Shown here piece after piece: positions 1 to 7,012 of a stretch of DNA of 40,693 nucleotides. Position 1 is the first letter of the stretch, and each line of letters begins with the position of its first letter. The notes beneath the pieces were generated by a model. It worked only from the letters and a program-made list of their open reading frames with translations, was not told the origin of the DNA and made no database searches. A program made the position numbers and the translations under genes. The stretch is from Flavobacterium sp. (GTDB lineage: Bacteria > Bacteroidota > Bacteroidia > Flavobacteriales > Flavobacteriaceae): contig VEQT01000021.1 in NCBI GenBank assembly GCA_018883065.1, positions 1-40,693 on the forward strand, in the 5' to 3' direction.

Positions 1-314
1 GTACAGTATAATTTAAGACGTGCTTTAAGAGGCACACTATATGTTAAACCTCTTTCGATACACTCTTGAATGGTGTAACGAGGTGGGTCAACAAAATAAT
101 CTAGGAATTCTAATACAAATTGGTTTCTTGTATCAGTTATTGGAAAATTTTCCATGAAGGTGTTGTACAACCCTTCGTTGCCTCTTTCATCAGATTTAGT
201 TTCCAATTGGAAAAAATCTTTAAATGATTTTACCTGAACATCTAGAAAATCTGGATATTGAGGAATGTTTTTTGTAGAGGCAAAATTCAATCTTTCAGTC
301 TGATTTGTTATCAT
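1..314 (-). CDS. rpoB: DNA-directed RNA polymerase beta subunit, N-terminal part (cut by window edge)
   Basis: Reading the minus strand from the ATG at 312-314 gives 104 codons with no stop before the window ends. The protein begins [13 protein letters not shown] and continues with [17 protein letters not shown], the usual start of the Bacteroidota beta subunit, which forms one side of the polymerase catalytic cleft. It is the last gene visible in the secE-nusG-rplKAJL-rpoB run and lies 255 bp beyond rplL. That gap contains two stem-loops, so rpoB expression may be reduced relative to the ribosomal genes by partial termination. Only the first tenth or less of the gene is present. Identification is firm from both the residues and the gene order. 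Confidence 0.95.
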   Translation of the reverse strand, partial: MITNQTERLNFASTKNIPQYPDFLDVQVKSFKDFFQLETKSDERGNEGLYNTFMENFPITDTRNQFVLEFLDYFVDPPRYTIQECIERGLTYSVPLKARLKLYC

Positions 315-450
315 CAATGGACAAAATTTTGATTAAAAAAAAGTGATTTTTGTGCAATAACACGGTTTAATCTATACTTTCTTTTTGTAATCGATACATC
401 TTTAAAACCAGAGATAAGCACTGATTTCTTTCTTCGTATTGATCAAAAAC

Positions 451-509
451 TTTTTCGTATTTTAAACTACTTTATAATAAAACTTCTTATAATTTTATTA
501 TACGAAAAA
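451..509 (-). other. AT-rich nested inverted repeat between rplL and rpoB
   Basis: The outer arms tttttcgtat (451-460) and atacgaaaaa (500-509) are exact reverse complements. An inner pair, ataataaaa (474-482) and ttttattat (493-501), is also exact. In the minus-strand RNA this stem follows directly after the GC-richer hairpin at 511-548, and its 5' arm includes the U-run of that hairpin. It may be an RNA processing or attenuation structure. The role is inferred. Confidence 0.45.
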
Positions 510-548
510 TGGTTTAGGTCATTGAGCATGATACTCAAGACCTAAACC
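503..548 (-). terminator. Attenuator-like hairpin between rplL and rpoB
   Basis: Arms ggtttaggtc (511-520) and gacctaaacc (539-548) are perfect reverse complements. The stem continues inward with ttgag/ctcaa after one bulged base. In the minus-strand RNA the hairpin is followed by AUUUUUCG, a short U-run, so it looks like a leaky intrinsic terminator 21 nt after the rplL stop. Attenuation between rplL and rpoB is known in E. coli; the role here is inferred from position and structure. Confidence 0.6.
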
Positions 549-569
549 TAGTTCCAAAACGGAGTGGGC

Positions 570-950
570 TTATTTAAGCTCTACTACAGCTCCAGCTTCT
601 TCTAAAGATTTTTTAAGCCCTTCAGCCTCATCTTTAGTTACGCCTTCTTTTACGTTTGCAGGTGCTCCGTCAACTAAATCTTTAGCTTCTTTAAGACCTA
701 AACCAGTCAATTCTTTAACTGCTTTTACTACTGCTAATTTAGAAGCACCAGCGTCTTTCAATACAACTGTGAATTCAGTTTGCTCAGCAGCAGCAGGAGC
801 ATCTCCTGAACCACCAGCTGCAGGACCAGCAACTACAGCAGCAGCTGCAGGCTCGATTCCGTACTCATCTTTTAAAATTGTTGCTAATTCATTAACTTCT
901 TTAACTGTCAAGTTAACTAATTGTTCTGCGAATTGTTTCAAATCTGCCAT
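570..950 (-). CDS. rplL: 50S ribosomal protein L7/L12
   Basis: This 126-residue protein is the flexible stalk of the large ribosomal subunit, which recruits translation factors such as EF-Tu and EF-G. It has the family layout: a helical dimerisation segment (residues 1-32), an Ala/Gly-rich hinge rich in [12 protein letters not shown] (about 36-55), and the C-terminal factor-binding domain containing [20 protein letters not shown] (about 74-93) and ending GAVVELK. It starts at ATG 948-950 with an A-rich leader and no Shine-Dalgarno. It follows rplJ by 68 bp, the expected partner because L10 anchors L7/L12 dimers, and precedes the rplL-rpoB attenuator. Confidence 0.98.
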   Translation of the reverse strand: MADLKQFAEQLVNLTVKEVNELATILKDEYGIEPAAAAVVAGPAAGGSGDAPAAAEQTEFTVVLKDAGASKLAVVKAVKELTGLGLKEAKDLVDGAPANVKEGVTKDEAEGLKKSLEEAGAVVELK

Positions 951-1018
951 TTTTTCTATCGTTTTTAAATAGTTTGTAAAATATAATTTATTAAGTGCGC
1001 GCTATGCAATAGTTATCC

Positions 1019-1534
1019 TTATTTCTCAGATAACGTTTTAAGTATTCCTGCCAATTTTCCACCGCTTGATTTAAGAGCAGAAACCACATTCTTAGCCGGA
1101 GATTGAAGTAATCCAATGATTTCTCCAATAACTTCGTCTTTCGATTTCAATGCGATTAACGCATCTAACTGGTTATCGCCAATAAATACTGCTTGGTGAA
1201 TGTAAGCCCCTTTTAAAACAGGCTTATCTGATTTTTTACGGAATTCTTTGATAATCTTTGCAGGAGCATTTCCGTTCTCTGCAATTAAGATGGAAGTATT
1301 TCCTTTTAATACCGATGATAAATCACCGTAATCATTGTCAGAAGCTTCCATTGCTTTTTCAAGCAAAGTGTTTTTCACAACAGCCAATTCAATTCCTGCT
1401 TTGAAACAAGCACGACGTAAATTAGAAGTTGTCTCTGCATTCAAACCTGAAATATCTGCTATGTAAACAACATTGGTTCCAGCTAATTGTGCAGTTAATT
1501 CTTCAATAACTCTTGATTTTTCTTCTCTAGTCAT
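1019..1534 (-). CDS. rplJ: 50S ribosomal protein L10
   Basis: The 171-residue product is the stalk base protein. Its N-terminal domain binds 23S rRNA beside L11 and its C-terminal helix carries the L7/L12 dimers. The start MTREEKSRVIEELTAQL and the segment RRACFKAGIELAVVKNTLLEKAM (about 40-62) are family-typical. The C-terminal helix ends in AGILKTLSEK. Only 22 nt separate it from rplA, so there is no room for the separate L10 leader site found in E. coli; any control by L10 would have to act elsewhere. Start is ATG 1532-1534. Confidence 0.97.
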   Translation of the reverse strand: MTREEKSRVIEELTAQLAGTNVVYIADISGLNAETTSNLRRACFKAGIELAVVKNTLLEKAMEASDNDYGDLSSVLKGNTSILIAENGNAPAKIIKEFRKKSDKPVLKGAYIHQAVFIGDNQLDALIALKSKDEVIGEIIGLLQSPAKNVVSALKSSGGKLAGILKTLSEK

Positions 1535-1556
1535 AATAAAATAGTTTAACTACCAA

Positions 1557-2246
1557 TTATACTGCTTTAGGGTCCAAAGCAATTGCAGGACTCATTGTGC
1601 TAGACAAGTGTATACTTTTAATGTATGTACCTTTAGCCGCAGTTGGTTTAAGTTTGATTAATGTTTGAATGATTTCGTGAGCATTGTCTACGATTTTATC
1701 TGCTTCGAATGAAATTCGGCCGATACCCGCGTGAACAATTCCTGTTTTATCTACTTTAAAGTCGATTTTACCCGCTTTTACTTCTTGAACTGCTTTCGCA
1801 ACGTCCATAGTAACTGTACCTGTTTTTGGGTTTGGCATCAAGCCTCTAGGACCTAACACACGTCCCAAGGGACCTAATTTACCCATTACAGCAGGCATAG
1901 TGATGATTACATCAATATCGGTCCAACCGTCTTTAATTTTTTGTAAGTAGTCATCTAAACCTACGTGGTCTGCACCAGCAGCTTTAGCTTCAGCTTCTTT
2001 GTCTGGAGTTACCAAGGCCAAAACGCGAACGTCTTTTCCTGTACCGTGAGGCAAGGTTACTACTCCTCTTACCATTTGATTTGCTTTTCTAGGATCAACT
2101 CCCAAACGAACTGCAATATCTACTGATTCGTCAAATTTTGCAGAAGCAACAACTTTTAAAAGTGCCGAAGCATCTTTTAACGAGTATAATTTGTTCTTTT
2201 CAATTTTTGAAGCAGCTTCTTTTTGCTTTTTTGTCAATTTTGCCAT
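1557..2246 (-). CDS. rplA: 50S ribosomal protein L1
   Basis: The 229-residue protein forms the L1 stalk at the ribosomal E site, where it helps move and release deacylated tRNA. In several bacteria it also represses its own L11-L1 mRNA. Recognisable segments are [20 protein letters not shown] (about 40-59), the [20 protein letters not shown] signature (about 122-141) and the [15 protein letters not shown] region (about 166-180). Length is normal. It follows rplK by 13 nt and is clearly co-transcribed with it. Start is ATG 2244-2246. Confidence 0.98.
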   Translation of the reverse strand: MAKLTKKQKEAASKIEKNKLYSLKDASALLKVVASAKFDESVDIAVRLGVDPRKANQMVRGVVTLPHGTGKDVRVLALVTPDKEAEAKAAGADHVGLDDYLQKIKDGWTDIDVIITMPAVMGKLGPLGRVLGPRGLMPNPKTGTVTMDVAKAVQEVKAGKIDFKVDKTGIVHAGIGRISFEADKIVDNAHEIIQTLIKLKPTAAKGTYIKSIHLSSTMSPAIALDPKAV

Positions 2247-2259
2247 GTCTTTTTTCTAA

Positions 2260-2697
2260 TTAAAAAGGAGCGTCTCCCGTTACAGTTATACCCATAGATC
2301 TAGCTGTTCCTGCGATCATACTCATAGCAGATTCGATAGTGAATGCATTTAAATCGACCATTTTATCTTCAGCAATTGTTCTGATGACATCCCAAGTAAC
2401 GCTAGCTACTTTTTTACGATTTGGCTCACCTGAACCGGACTTAAGCTTTGCTGATTCCATTAACTGAACTGCAGCTGGTGGAGTTTTTACAACGAAATCA
2501 AATGATTTATCCTTGTAAACAGTAATTTGCACGGGGCAAACTTTGCCGGCTTTATCTTGGGTTCTTGCATTAAATTGCTTACAGAATTCCATGATATTAA
2601 CTCCAGCAGCTCCCAAAGCAGGTCCAACCGGTGGCGACGGGTTCGCAGCACCTCCCTTTACTTGTAGTTTAACTACTTTACTAATCTCTTTGGCCAT
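2260..2697 (-). CDS. rplK: 50S ribosomal protein L11
   Basis: The 145-residue protein is part of the GTPase-associated centre of the large subunit, bound to 23S rRNA beside L10. The N-terminal domain has the expected [20 protein letters not shown] (residues 10-29) with the proline-rich turn, then [13 protein letters not shown]. The C-terminal RNA-binding domain ends with [16 protein letters not shown]. It is first of the L11-L1 pair, 67 bp after nusG. A small stem-loop sits in that gap and could be a leader element. Start is ATG 2695-2697; the leader is A/U-rich without a Shine-Dalgarno. Confidence 0.98.
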   Translation of the reverse strand: MAKEISKVVKLQVKGGAANPSPPVGPALGAAGVNIMEFCKQFNARTQDKAGKVCPVQITVYKDKSFDFVVKTPPAAVQLMESAKLKSGSGEPNRKKVASVTWDVIRTIAEDKMVDLNAFTIESAMSMIAGTARSMGITVTGDAPF

Positions 2698-2713
2698 TTT
2701 TAAAAAAATTTAG

Positions 2714-2743
2714 CACATCTACCAATTGGAAGCGATGGATGTG
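2714..2743 (-). promoter_or_regulatory. Possible leader stem-loop ahead of rplK-rplA
   Basis: Exact 6-bp arms cacatc (2714-2719) and gatgtg (2738-2743) enclose an 18-nt loop with the palindrome ccaattgg. It lies 16 nt upstream of the rplK start, where L1-binding leader sites occur in other bacteria. I could not match a known L1 site, and a 6-bp stem can arise by chance. Confidence 0.3.
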
Positions 2744-2764
2744 GTTTATATTAAGTGTAACAAA

Positions 2765-3316
2765 TTATACTTTTTCAACCTGCATAAAGCTCAATTCCAA
2801 TGGAGTTTTTCGTCCGAAAATCTTAACCATTACTTCAAGTTTACGCTTATCTTCATTAATTTTTTCAACAGTTCCATTAAATCCATTGAAAGGACCATCA
2901 ATAACTTTAATGGTTTCACCAATATTGAAAGGAATGGTATGTGAATCGGTTTTTACTGCCAATTCATCTACTTTACCCAACATTCTATTTACTTCTGATG
3001 GACGCAAAGGAACAGGATCTCCATTCTTTTCTGCACCCAAAAATCCAATAACACTGGTAACTGATTTGATAATGTGTGGAATTTCTCCAACAAGGTGTGC
3101 CTCAATCATCACATAACCCGGAAAGTAAACCTTGTCTTTGGTGATTTTTTTACCGTCACGCACTTGAACTACTTTTTCAGTAGGAACAAGTACCTGAGAA
3201 ATGTAATCACCCATGCCTAATCGGTTGATTTCCGTTTCGATATATGCCTTAACTTTATTTTCTTGGCCGCTTACCGCACGAACTACATACCATTTTTTCA
3301 CATTATTCTCTGTCAT
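2765..3316 (-). CDS. nusG: Transcription termination/antitermination factor NusG
   Basis: NusG binds RNA polymerase and links it to Rho or the ribosome. The protein has the N-terminal NGN domain starting KKWYVVRAVSGQENKVKAYI and containing VYFPGYVMIEA, and a C-terminal KOW domain around FNIGETIKVIDGPFNGFNGT. I chose the ATG at 3314-3316 (183 residues); the codon just before it is GTG and could give one extra residue. It follows secE by 11 nt and precedes rplK by 67 bp, as in most bacteria. Identification is firm. Confidence 0.97.
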   Translation of the reverse strand: MTENNVKKWYVVRAVSGQENKVKAYIETEINRLGMGDYISQVLVPTEKVVQVRDGKKITKDKVYFPGYVMIEAHLVGEIPHIIKSVTSVIGFLGAEKNGDPVPLRPSEVNRMLGKVDELAVKTDSHTIPFNIGETIKVIDGPFNGFNGTVEKINEDKRKLEVMVKIFGRKTPLELSFMQVEKV

Positions 3317-3327
3317 CACAAAAATAA

Positions 3328-3522
3328 TTAAGCTTTAATCCAACTAAAAAATCCTGCAATAGACTTTGCACACAACTCATCAACACCCCATGTAGCCAAT
3401 GCAAAAAGCACAGAAAATACAGCAACAACGATAGTAAGACGTTGCACTTCGGCCCATTCCGGCCAAGTTGTGTTTGTTTTTAATTCTTCAAACGATTCTG
3501 TGATATAATTTAAAACTTTCAT
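3328..3522 (-). CDS. secE: Preprotein translocase subunit SecE
   Basis: This short 64-residue protein is the clamp subunit of the SecYEG channel in the inner membrane. An amphipathic segment (about 1-28, with ESFEELKTNTTWPEWAEVQRL) precedes one membrane helix (about 29-46, TIVVAVFSVLFALATWGV). This single-helix form is normal outside the gammaproteobacteria. It lies 16 nt downstream of tRNA-Trp, so the tRNA must be cut out of a shared transcript. Start is ATG 3520-3522 with no Shine-Dalgarno. Confidence 0.95.
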   Translation of the reverse strand: MKVLNYITESFEELKTNTTWPEWAEVQRLTIVVAVFSVLFALATWGVDELCAKSIAGFFSWIKA

Positions 3523-3538
3523 GTTATTTCTGTTTTAG

Positions 3539-3609
3539 CACGGGCGGAGAGATTCGAACTCCCATCAACGGTTTTGGAGACCGCTATTCTACCCTTGAAC
3601 TACGCCCGT
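3539..3609 (-). tRNA. trnW: tRNA-Trp (anticodon CCA)
   Basis: The minus strand folds as a full cloverleaf: acceptor ACGGGCG/CGCCCGT, anticodon stem GCGGT/ACCGT around loop CTCCAAA with anticodon CCA, and T-arm loop TTCGAAT. No 3' CCA is encoded. It sits between tuf and secE. Confidence 0.95.
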
Positions 3610-3611
3610 TT

Positions 3612-3646
3612 AGTAAAAACCAGTGCCGCTAAAAAACGACACTGGT
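3612..3646 (-). terminator. Intrinsic terminator after tuf
   Basis: Arms accagtg (3619-3625) and cactggt (3640-3646) are exact and extend inward with a further CG pair on each side of single mismatches. The minus-strand RNA then reads UUUUUAC. It lies about 20 nt after the tuf stop and just before tRNA-Trp, so it would reduce read-through from tuf into tRNA-Trp-secE. Confidence 0.75.
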
Positions 3647-3666
3647 CTTTTTATTTAATATTGAAT

Positions 3667-4854
3667 TTATTCAACGATTTCAGTTACCTGACCAGCACCT
3701 ACTGTTCTACCTCCTTCACGGATAGCAAAACGTAAACCTACGTTCATTGCGATAGGACTTAATAAAGAAACGTCAATTGTTAAGTTATCACCTGGCATAA
3801 CCATCTCTACTCCTGTAGGTAAAGTAATAACTCCTGTTACGTCAGTTGTACGTACGTAGAACTGTGGACGGTAGTTATTGTGGAATGGCGTGTGACGACC
3901 ACCTTCTTCTTTTTTCAAGATATACACTTCCGCTTTGAATTTAGCGTGAGGTTTAACTGATCCTGGTTTAATGATAACCATACCACGTTTGATATCTTCT
4001 TTTGCAACACCTCTCAACAAGATACCTGCGTTATCTCCAGCCTCACCTCTATCCAAGATTTGACGGAACATTTCGATACCTGTAATAGTAGAAGTTAATT
4101 TCTCAGCTCCCATACCAATGATTTCAACTGGATCTCCTGTATTACAAACTCCAGTTTCGATACGACCTGTTGCAACAGTTCCACGACCTGTAATTGTAAA
4201 TACGTCCTCAACTGGCATCAAGAATGGTTTTTCAGTGTCACGAATTGGCTCTTCGATCCAATTGTCAACAGCTTCCATCAATTCAATGATTTTAGGAACC
4301 CAAGCTGGATCGTTGTTTAATCCACCTAAAGCAGAACCTTGAATAACTGGACCGTTATCTCCATCGTACTCATAGAAAGACAATAAGTCTCTGATTTCCA
4401 TTTCTACTAATTCTAATAATTCCGCGTCATCAACCATATCCACTTTGTTCATGAATACAACGATTCTTGGAATACCTACTTGACGTCCTAAAAGGATGTG
4501 CTCACGTGTTTGTGGCATTGGACCATCTGTAGCAGCTACTACTAGGATAGCACCGTCCATTTGAGCAGCACCAGTAACCATGTTTTTTACGTAATCCGCG
4601 TGACCAGGACAGTCAACGTGAGCGTAGTGACGGTTAGCAGTTTCATACTCTACGTGTGAAGTATTAATTGTAATACCTCTTTCTTTTTCTTCTGGAGCGT
4701 TATCAATTTGATCAAATGATTTCGCTTGACAGTAACCAGCATCAGACAATACTTTAGTAATTGCTGCAGTTAAAGTGGTTTTTCCGTGATCTACGTGTCC
4801 AATCGTACCTATATTTAAGTGTGGTTTGGAACGATTAAAGGTTTCTTTTGCCAT
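3667..4854 (-). CDS. tuf: Elongation factor Tu
   Basis: EF-Tu carries aminoacyl-tRNA to the ribosome as a GTP complex. The 395-residue protein shows the P-loop GHVDHGKTT (residues 19-27), DCPGHADYV (G3), NKVDM (G4), and the two C-terminal beta-barrel domains ending [10 protein letters not shown]. The product is full length. It lies between tRNA-Thr(GGT) and tRNA-Trp, the classical tufB context, and is probably transcribed with the upstream tRNAs because no good promoter was seen in the 60 bp before its ATG (4852-4854). Confidence 0.99.
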   Translation of the reverse strand: MAKETFNRSKPHLNIGTIGHVDHGKTTLTAAITKVLSDAGYCQAKSFDQIDNAPEEKERGITINTSHVEYETANRHYAHVDCPGHADYVKNMVTGAAQMDGAILVVAATDGPMPQTREHILLGRQVGIPRIVVFMNKVDMVDDAELLELVEMEIRDLLSFYEYDGDNGPVIQGSALGGLNNDPAWVPKIIELMEAVDNWIEEPIRDTEKPFLMPVEDVFTITGRGTVATGRIETGVCNTGDPVEIIGMGAEKLTSTITGIEMFRQILDRGEAGDNAGILLRGVAKEDIKRGMVIIKPGSVKPHAKFKAEVYILKKEEGGRHTPFHNNYRPQFYVRTTDVTGVITLPTGVEMVMPGDNLTIDVSLLSPIAMNVGLRFAIREGGRTVGAGQVTEIVE

Positions 4855-4914
4855 TTTTACTTAATTTTAATCTTAGTTATTATTTATTAGTGTTCAAAAA
4901 TTCTTTCTAATTTG

Positions 4915-4986
4915 AGCCAATGACGGGAATTGAACCCGTGACCTCTTCCTTACCAAGGAAGCACTCTACCCCTGAGCTACACCGGC
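4915..4986 (-). tRNA. trnT: tRNA-Thr (anticodon GGT)
   Basis: The minus strand gives acceptor GCCGGTG paired with CATTGGC, anticodon stem CTTCC/GGAAG around loop TTGGTAA (anticodon GGT), and T-stem ACGGG/CCCGT. It lies 60 bp upstream of tuf, equivalent to thrT in the E. coli tufB operon. Confidence 0.95.
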
Positions 4987-5042
4987 AGTTTTCCTTGGAT
5001 CAAACCAACACAATACTGTTGATTCTACACCTATTAACCTAA

Positions 5043-5139
5043 GGATTACCTCCCTTCGGTCGAAATCCTTACTTTTAATTGGATTACCTCCCTTCGGTCG
5101 AAATCCTTACTTTTAATTGGATTACCTCCCTTCGGTCGG
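5043..5139. repeat. Tandem 38-bp repeat, about 2.5 copies, in the tRNA cluster
   Basis: Two identical 38-bp units lie at 5043-5080 and 5081-5118, followed by a partial third from 5119 that diverges after cttcggtcgg. Each begins ggattacctcccttcggtcg and has short inverted ends ggatt/aatcc and a palindromic core ttcggtcgaa. The core matches a type of interspersed intergenic element that I recall as common in Bacteroidota genomes. No tRNA or reading frame is evident here. Confidence 0.85.
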
Positions 5140-5145
5140 TCATCC

Positions 5146-5230
5146 CGTAAGGGAAACCCTTACGACGTTTTTGTCTTCAAATTTTTTATTAAAGCGAGCT
5201 TCATAAAAAATTTTGCGACAAAAACGTTGT
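5146..5230. repeat. Two adjacent inverted repeats, the second spanning about 69 bp
   Basis: First, cgtaaggg (5146-5153) and cccttacg (5157-5164) form a perfect 8-bp hairpin. Second, acgacgtttttgtc (5162-5175) pairs with gacaaaaacgttgt (5217-5230) with one mismatch, and inside it aaattttttat (5179-5189) pairs exactly with ataaaaaattt (5203-5213). The long stem abuts the 3' end of tRNA-Tyr. It could be a terminator, a processing signal or a mobile miniature element. Confidence 0.75.
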
Positions 5231-5310
5231 GGGGAGAGCAGGATTCGAACCTGCGAAGTTCACACAGCAGATTTACAGTCTGCCCTCGTTGGCCGCTTGA
5301 GTATCTCCCC
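5230..5310 (-). tRNA. trnY: tRNA-Tyr (anticodon GTA)
   Basis: The minus strand gives acceptor GGGGAGA/TCTCCCC, anticodon stem GCAGA/TCTGC around CTGTAAA (anticodon GTA), a long variable arm typical of bacterial tRNA-Tyr, and T-loop TTCGAAT. No CCA is encoded. The discriminator base at 5230 is also the last base of the neighbouring inverted repeat. Confidence 0.95.
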
Positions 5311-5343
5311 TTTTTTTAATTATATTAATATCCAAGATATTTG

Positions 5344-5417
5344 AGCCGATAGAGGGACTCGAACCCACGACCTGCTGATTACAAATCAGCTGCTCTAGCC
5401 AACTGAGCTACACCGGC
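5344..5417 (-). tRNA. trnT: tRNA-Thr (anticodon TGT)
   Basis: The minus strand gives acceptor GCCGGTG/TATCGGC, anticodon stem GCTGA/TCAGC around TTTGTAA (anticodon TGT), and T-loop TTCGAGT. It is first in the tRNA-Thr, tRNA-Tyr, tRNA-Thr, tuf run and matches thrU of the E. coli tufB operon. Confidence 0.95.
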
Positions 5418-5425
5418 ATATATAA

Positions 5426-5454
5426 TAAAAAAAGTCCGCTATTTCTAACGGACT
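5426..5454 (-). terminator. Intrinsic terminator after hpf
   Basis: Arms agtccg (5433-5438) and cggact (5449-5454) are exact. The minus-strand RNA continues with a run of seven U. It lies 55 nt after the hpf stop. The tRNA promoter box at 5456-5463 is immediately upstream, so the predicted tRNA transcript would start inside or after the first arm. Confidence 0.75.
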
Positions 5455-5455
5455 G

Positions 5456-5486
5456 CAAATGTATATCTTTTTGTTTTTTAAACAAA
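5456..5486 (-). promoter_or_regulatory. Promoter of the tRNA-tuf transcript
   Basis: On the minus strand TTTG (5483-5486) is followed after exactly 19 nt by TACATTTG (5456-5463), a full match to the Bacteroidota consensus TTTG / TAnnTTTG. It faces tRNA-Thr(TGT), 38 bp away. The expected start point falls near 5449-5451. Confidence 0.75.
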
Positions 5487-5509
5487 CATTTTTATTGAAA
5501 AAATTTGAA

Positions 5510-5812
5510 CTAAATGTGAGCCCTTATTTTTTCTTTTCGCTTAACCACCAAACGCTCCAAAGATTCCGAAGCCAACTCGATCCCTTCTTCAAAAGTTTTG
5601 CACTGTTTCTTAACTATAAAATCATCTCCCGGAACATGAATCTTAATCTCAACTGTTTTGTTTTCTTTTTCACTTGTGTTTTCAACTTTAAAAAAAACAT
5701 CCGAAGCGACAATTTTGTCATCATACTTTTCTAATTTGTTCATTCGTTCTTGAACAAAATCAACTAATTTTCTATCGGCCGTAAAATTTACTGCGTGCAC
5801 ATTCACTTTCAT
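5510..5812 (-). CDS. hpf: Ribosome hibernation promoting factor, short form
   Basis: This 100-residue protein belongs to the HPF/YfiA (RaiA) family, which binds the 30S decoding region and silences ribosomes in starving cells. It starts MKVNVHAVNFTADRKLVDFVQERMNKLEKYDD and has the beta-alpha-beta-beta-beta-alpha pattern, with basic residues near the end (LVVKRKEKIRAHI). It lacks the long C-terminal dimerisation domain. It follows xerC by 29 bp and is probably in its operon. It is a fitting neighbour for the ribosomal and tuf genes. Start is ATG 5810-5812, with no Shine-Dalgarno. Confidence 0.92.
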   Translation of the reverse strand: MKVNVHAVNFTADRKLVDFVQERMNKLEKYDDKIVASDVFFKVENTSEKENKTVEIKIHVPGDDFIVKKQCKTFEEGIELASESLERLVVKRKEKIRAHI

Positions 5813-5841
5813 AACGATACATTTATATTAAACAATTGATA

Positions 5842-6738
5842 CTATTTTAAATTTCTAGGATGTGAAGACGAATAAATCTTCTTCAATTCCGACAAACTGC
5901 TATGGGTGTAAACTTGGGTTGATGCTAAACTAGAATGACCCAGTAACTCTTTTACAGAATTGATGTCTGCCCCATTATTTAATAAGTGAGTAGCAAACGT
6001 ATGGCGCAAAATATGCGGACTTCGTTTTACTTTCTCGGATACATGACTAAAGTAATGATTAATGATGCTGTACACAAATGATTCGCTTATTTTAACACCT
6101 TTGATAGTTAAAAAAAAACAATCCTTATCCGCAATATTCTTTAATCCTCTTCTCGCCTGCATGTAAAGTTCAATTTGTGAAATCAAAAGCGGATGAATTG
6201 GTACAATTCGTTCCTTATTGCGTTTTCCCAAAACTTTTAAATTTCTATATGTCCCATCAAAACTACTTAGTTTAAGTTCGATTAGTTCGGCTCTTCTGAT
6301 TCCAGTAGTATAAAACAGGTCAATGATTAATTTGTCTCGAATTCCCTCAAAACCCTCAGGAAAAACCAATCCGTTCAATACCTGTTCTAGCTCTTGTTCT
6401 GAAAAAGGAATTTGAATAATTTTAGGAGTTTTAAGTGATTTGTGTTTTAACAGCGGACTGCTCTCGATAAGCTTGCACTTCAGTAAAAATTTATAATAGG
6501 CTTTTAGAGAAGAAATTTTTCGGTTTACTGCAGCATTGGAAATTCCTTGATCAACTAGTTGGACTATCCAGTTTCGAATTTGGCTGTAATGCACGACAAG
6601 CAAATCCACTTCATCAAATTCCTTTTTTAAAAATGCAGCAAAAAATTCGAGATCCTTAGCATATCCATTTACGGTGTGTGCTGAGTACTTTTTCTCAAAC
6701 GCTAAATATTCACGAAAGGCAAGTTGAGTTTGATCCAT
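5842..6738 (-). CDS. xerC: Tyrosine recombinase XerC
   Basis: The 298-residue protein has an N-terminal SAM-like DNA-binding domain (about 5-90) and a catalytic domain with all expected residues: R148 in GIRRAEL, K172 in GKRNKER, H242 and R245 in PHILRHTF, H268 in LGHSS and the nucleophile Y277 in TQVYTHS. XerC with XerD resolves chromosome dimers at dif. The context (rpsU upstream, hpf downstream, no phage genes, no att repeats) supports the housekeeping role rather than an integrase. Its ATG (6736-6738) sits directly after the U-run of the rpsU terminator, so its leader is only a few nucleotides if the promoter box at 6756-6763 is used. Confidence 0.93.
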   Translation of the reverse strand: MDQTQLAFREYLAFEKKYSAHTVNGYAKDLEFFAAFLKKEFDEVDLLVVHYSQIRNWIVQLVDQGISNAAVNRKISSLKAYYKFLLKCKLIESSPLLKHKSLKTPKIIQIPFSEQELEQVLNGLVFPEGFEGIRDKLIIDLFYTTGIRRAELIELKLSSFDGTYRNLKVLGKRNKERIVPIHPLLISQIELYMQARRGLKNIADKDCFFLTIKGVKISESFVYSIINHYFSHVSEKVKRSPHILRHTFATHLLNNGADINSVKELLGHSSLASTQVYTHSSLSELKKIYSSSHPRNLK

Positions 6739-6785
6739 AAAAAAACCGTTAGTCTCAAAGGTATTAAACTTTGTGAACTAACGGT
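6739..6785 (-). terminator. Intrinsic terminator after rpsU
   Basis: Arms accgttagt (6745-6753) and actaacggt (6777-6785) are exact, with inner caaag/ctttg pairing. The minus-strand RNA ends in a U7 run that touches the xerC ATG. It lies 23 nt after the rpsU stop. Confidence 0.85.
6756..6763 (-). promoter_or_regulatory. Possible xerC promoter -7 box inside the rpsU terminator
   Basis: The minus strand reads TACCTTTG, a full TAnnTTTG match, within the loop side of the rpsU terminator and 17 nt upstream of the xerC ATG. No clear TTTG is seen at the -33 position, so confidence is limited. Confidence 0.45.
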
Positions 6786-6807
6786 TCTATGATTTCGAAA
6801 ATTACTA

Positions 6808-7002
6808 CTAACTTTCTAAATTGTCTCTCATGTTTTGAATGTAAGCCGCTTTTTGAAACTTCATTCTATTGGTAACAGAAGGTTTAATGAAAGCCTGACG
6901 TGCACGCAACTGACGAACAGTTCCAGTTTTGTCAAATTTTCTTTTGTAGCGCTTTAATGCTCTATCGATATTTTCTCCGTCTTTAATTGGTATAATTAAC
7001 AT
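6808..7002 (-). CDS. rpsU: 30S ribosomal protein S21
   Basis: This 64-residue protein (MLIIPIKDGENIDRALKRYK, C-terminus NMRDNLES) is bS21. In Bacteroidota ribosomes bS21, with bS18 and bS6, is known to hide the anti-Shine-Dalgarno end of 16S rRNA; a tyrosine at position 54, which I recall as being in that pocket, is present here (KAAYIQN). The gene has a perfect AGGAGG ahead of its ATG, unlike the neighbouring genes whose leaders I inspected. This fits the idea that rpsU is translated best by ribosomes lacking bS21, giving autoregulation. It is monocistronic by its own promoter and terminator. Confidence 0.96.
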   Translation of the reverse strand: MLIIPIKDGENIDRALKRYKRKFDKTGTVRQLRARQAFIKPSVTNRMKFQKAAYIQNMRDNLES

Positions 7003-7012
7003 AATATAGACA

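Noticed and set aside
769..972. Plus-strand reading frame over rplL
   Set aside because: It mirrors the Ala-rich hinge of L7/L12 on the other strand and has no family resemblance.
951..1556. E. coli-type L10 leader control of rplJ-rplL
   Set aside because: Only 22 nt lie between rplA and rplJ, too short for the L10(L12)4 site.
5043..5139. CRISPR array
   Set aside because: The units are directly joined without spacers and only 2.5 copies exist; no cas genes are present.
5459..5734. Plus-strand reading frame of 91 codons
   Set aside because: It is antisense to hpf, with a Phe/Leu/Ser-rich composition typical of shadow frames.
5842..6738. Phage or island integrase
   Set aside because: The recombinase sits in a housekeeping cluster with hpf and rpsU, has XerC length, and no att repeats or cargo genes are seen despite the nearby tRNAs.
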